DNA of 5,355 nt from assembly GCA_005792805.1 (NCBI GenBank), contig SXQV01000014.1:1-5355 (forward strand), read 5' to 3'. A program made the position numbers and the translations under genes. The notes under the pieces are model-generated. The model was not told where the DNA came from and did no database searches. It saw only the letters and a list, made by a program, of their open reading frames with translations. This stretch comes from Methylococcaceae bacterium (GTDB taxonomy: Bacteria; Pseudomonadota; Gammaproteobacteria; Methylococcales; Methylococcaceae). This document shows positions 3,029 through 5,355 of this stretch, piece by piece (position 1 is the first letter of the stretch; each line of letters begins with the position of its first letter).

Positions 3029-5355
3029 TCAGCCATGTTTCTGGATCAGCGCCCTGATCTCGGAAACACAAGAACCGCAATTGGTGCCTGCCTTGAGCTG
3101 AATACCCACCGATTCCGGCGTTTTACATCCACCTTGGGTAATGGCTTTGATCAGCGTTTTCTGGCCCACACCAAAACAGGCGCACACCATTTTTCCGTCA
3201 TCTTCCTGTTCGAGTGACTTCCCGAGAAGGAGATGGCGACGGTCGGAATCGTTCAGCGCGTCGGCGGCAAAGAGCGAGCCCAGCCACTGCCGTGCTATCC
3301 CGATGGGCTCTCTGTCGATGAACAAACACCCTTCAAACCGCCCGCCTTGCAGTAACGCCACTCTGAACCGGCCGGAAGCCGGATCGCACAGCTCCATCCA
3401 TTCAAGACTCTGGGAAGCACTGGTTGCATCAGCAGGGGCAAGCCAGGAGCGGGCCATAGACAGAGGATCGTGAAGGGCCTCAGTTCCAGCGAGCTCATAT
3501 TGCCAGTACCCCTCCCCTCTGATCCGGATCGCATAAGGGATATCCGGGAGATCGGGTTCCGGGCGTGTCAGCAGGAACCCGTGCCAGGCCGCCTCATATT
3601 TTCTGACTTGTACCGGCGTATGTTTTGATTCCGGCTCTCCGGACAGAGGATCAACCAGCGGATTGACCAGCGCATTGACCAAGCCCTGACGGCTATTCTG
3701 GCCGGACCAGTGCATCGGCATGAATGCCGAACCCGGACGTTGATGCACGCCCACAGCGGCCCTCAACACGGCCTGACCATAATGACTGGCCACTTCAACC
3801 AGATCACCTTCGGCTATGCCGCGAGGTGTGGCATCAGCGGGATGTATTTCGAGATAGGGTTGGTTGATGTGATGACAAAGACGCGCCGTCTTTCCCGTCC
3901 GGGTCATCGTGTGCCACTGATCACGAATACGCCCGGTATTGAGGGCAAGCGGAAAAGCAGGGCTCAGCTTCTGCTCCAGGTTTTCTATCTTCGGAACGGT
4001 GAAGAGCCCTTTTCCGCCGGGACGGGGGAAACCTGACCCGGAAAATAGCCGCTGCCTCCCCGCGACCTCTCCTTGCAGGATGGGCCACTGTACCGGCGTC
4101 AGCGCATCGTATTCAGCAGGACTGAGGTGCATCAATCCAGCAAGATTGAGTACCCTGCTGCCGTCATTACGGAAAGCGGTCAGCCCGGCATGTTCGGTAA
4201 AGATCTGACCCGGGTGATCGTATGCAAACGCTTGTTCGAAACCCATCCGTTGAGCAACCCGGCTCAGAATCCACCAGTCAGGCCTTGCCTCTCCAGCGGG
4301 AGCCATGAAGCCCCGCTGCCGCGAAATGCGACGCTCCGAATTGGTGACGGTGCCGTCTTTTTCACCCCAGCCCTGGGCAGGCAGCATGACATGGGCAAAT
4401 GGGGCCAGATCCGTTTGAAATTCACAGTCGGAAACCACCACGAATGGACAACCGGAAAGCGCCTCCCGCACCCGGTGCGCATCGGGGAGACTGACGGCCG
4501 GATTGGTCCCCATGATCCAGAGCGCCTTGATCCGCCCGTCTCCGACCGCTTCAAACAGATCCACCGCCTTCAGCCCCGGCTTGTCCGCCATCACCGGGCT
4601 AGACCAGTACGACTGCACCCACTCGCGATGCTGGACTTGATCCAGATCCAGATGGGCGGCCAATTGATTGGCAAGTCCACCGACTTCACGCCCGCCCATG
4701 GCATTAGGCTGGCCCGTCAGCGAAAAAGGCCCCATGCCTGGTCTGCCGATTCGACCCGTCGCCAAATGCACGTTGATGATGGCACTGACCTTGTCGGTTC
4801 CCGTCGCAGACTGATTAACCCCCTGGGACCAAAGGGACACGACCTTTTCAGTAGTTCCAAACCAGTGAAAGAACTGGACCAGATCCTTTTCTTCGATTCC
4901 TGTCGCCTGAGCGACTTCAGGAATGGATCCGGCAATCCCCCTCGCCTCCGCAAACACCTTGCCAAAGCCCTCGGCGTGATCATCCAGATAGGCCAGATCA
5001 ATGAAGTCATGCTTGCGCAAAAAATGGAGCAGCCCCATGAATAACAGCGCATCCGTACCCGGCCGAATCGCCAGATGCAGGTCAGAGGATTCAGCCGTCG
5101 GTGTTTTCCTCGGATCTATCGTGACGATTCTCAAGCGGTCATTATGCTGTTTGGCCGCAAGCACACGCTGGAACAGCACGGGGTGACACCAGGCGGCATT
5201 GGAACCCACCACGATCACCAGATCTGCCAGCTCAAGATCTTCGTAGCAACCCGGCACGAGATCCTCGCCAAAGGCCCGTTGCTGCGCCGCAACCGTCGAT
5301 GACATGCAAAGACGTGAGTTGGTATCGATATTGGCAGAGCCGATGAATCCCTTCA
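3029..5355 (-). CDS. nasA: Assimilatory nitrate reductase catalytic subunit, molybdopterin type with C-terminal [2Fe-2S] domain (5' partial)
   Basis: Visible are 774 residues ending at TGA (3031-3029); the frame stays open to the window edge, so roughly the first 100-150 residues with the expected N-terminal [4Fe-4S] motif are missing. The fragment opens with NIDTNSRLCMSSTVA, where the Cys at visible residue 16 is the molybdenum ligand of the NapA/NasA class. Then follow the cofactor-domain motif VGSNAAWCHP (about 49-58), EKDGTVTNSERR (331-342), and the molybdopterin-dinucleotide-binding domain (about 468-586) starting with NTGRIRDQWHTMTRTG. A BFD-like [2Fe-2S] domain closes the protein: CAC (724-726) and CGSC (759-762) supply four cysteines. 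That C-terminal cluster is typical of cytoplasmic NasA and absent from periplasmic NapA. The enzyme reduces nitrate to nitrite for assimilation; the electron-donor subunit is not visible. The internal ATG just after the Mo ligand Cys is not a real start. Confidence 0.93.
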   Translation of the reverse strand, partial: KGFIGSANIDTNSRLCMSSTVAAQQRAFGEDLVPGCYEDLELADLVIVVGSNAAWCHPVLFQRVLAAKQHNDRLRIVTIDPRKTPTAESSDLHLAIRPGTDALLFMGLLHFLRKHDFIDLAYLDDHAEGFGKVFAEARGIAGSIPEVAQATGIEEKDLVQFFHWFGTTEKVVSLWSQGVNQSATGTDKVSAIINVHLATGRIGRPGMGPFSLTGQPNAMGGREVGGLANQLAAHLDLDQVQHREWVQSYWSSPVMADKPGLKAVDLFEAVGDGRIKALWIMGTNPAVSLPDAHRVREALSGCPFVVVSDCEFQTDLAPFAHVMLPAQGWGEKDGTVTNSERRISRQRGFMAPAGEARPDWWILSRVAQRMGFEQAFAYDHPGQIFTEHAGLTAFRNDGSRVLNLAGLMHLSPAEYDALTPVQWPILQGEVAGRQRLFSGSGFPRPGGKGLFTVPKIENLEQKLSPAFPLALNTGRIRDQWHTMTRTGKTARLCHHINQPYLEIHPADATPRGIAEGDLVEVASHYGQAVLRAAVGVHQRPGSAFMPMHWSGQNSRQGLVNALVNPLVDPLSGEPESKHTPVQVRKYEAAWHGFLLTRPEPDLPDIPYAIRIRGEGYWQYELAGTEALHDPLSMARSWLAPADATSASQSLEWMELCDPASGRFRVALLQGGRFEGCLFIDREPIGIARQWLGSLFAADALNDSDRRHLLLGKSLEQEDDGKMVCACFGVGQKTLIKAITQGGCKTPESVGIQLKAGTNCGSCVSEIRALIQKHG

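Noticed and set aside
2772..3080. 102-codon minus-strand frame overlapping the nasA end and the nasT start
   Set aside because: It overlaps coding sequence at both ends in another frame. The GTG-start frame (2988-2806) has the better ribosome-binding site and a precise ATGA overlap with nasT.
4073..5044. 323-codon plus-strand open frame antisense to nasA
   Set aside because: It lies entirely inside nasA on the opposite strand, and its translation is rich in Arg, Pro and His without recognisable motifs, as expected of a shadow frame in GC-rich coding DNA.
3029..5305. Start of nasA at the ATG at 5305
   Set aside because: The frame stays open to the window edge, and the residues before this ATG include the conserved NIDTNSRLC segment with the molybdenum-ligand Cys, so the true start is outside the window.
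1..5355. CRISPR arrays, tRNA or rRNA genes
   Set aside because: No spaced direct-repeat array, cloverleaf or rRNA-like segment was seen on either strand.

Overview
The window reads as part of a nitrate-assimilation cluster from a Gram-negative bacterium, most likely a proteobacterium and perhaps a gammaproteobacterium. The evidence is an outer-membrane barrel with a signal peptide, a NasA-type nitrate reductase carrying a C-terminal [2Fe-2S] module, a NasT-type ANTAR regulator and a sigma-54-like promoter. The taxonomic call is an inference; nothing here fixes the genus. All real genes lie on the minus strand, so transcription runs from high to low coordinates.

Layout in transcription order. 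Positions 5355-3029 hold nasA, the catalytic subunit of assimilatory nitrate reductase, with its N-terminus outside the window. After 40 bases comes a 60-codon GTG-start reading frame (2988-2806) whose stop overlaps the nasT start by ATGA; its C-terminal half resembles the end of nitrate-binding NasS/NrtA proteins, so it may be a remnant of nasS. nasT follows (2809-2231). A 255-base intergenic region (2230-1976) then precedes an alginate-export-family outer-membrane porin (1975-491), which is joined by a TGATG overlap to an 88-codon gene of unknown function (491-225). At the low-coordinate edge the first codons of an IS110-family transposase (43-1), with a structured 5' region, mark an insertion sequence entering from outside the window.

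The most interesting part is the nasT-porin intergenic region. It holds a good -24/-12 sigma-54 promoter match. The predicted start site falls directly on the first of two tandem hairpins with hexanucleotide loops of the form A-N-N-G-N-N, the published signature of ANTAR-protein RNA targets. No terminator with a U-tract follows. Instead, a chain of mutually exclusive helices runs down to one that would pair with the porin start codon. The simplest reading is a NasT-responsive RNA switch acting on translation of the porin. This would put a putative nitrate/nitrite outer-membrane channel under the regulator encoded just upstream. The RNA helices were found by reading the sequence by eye, without energy calculation or comparative data.

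Together the genes suggest entry of nitrate through the porin, reduction by NasA in the cytoplasm, and NasT-mediated RNA-level control. NasS, the usual sensor partner of NasT, is not intact in this window.
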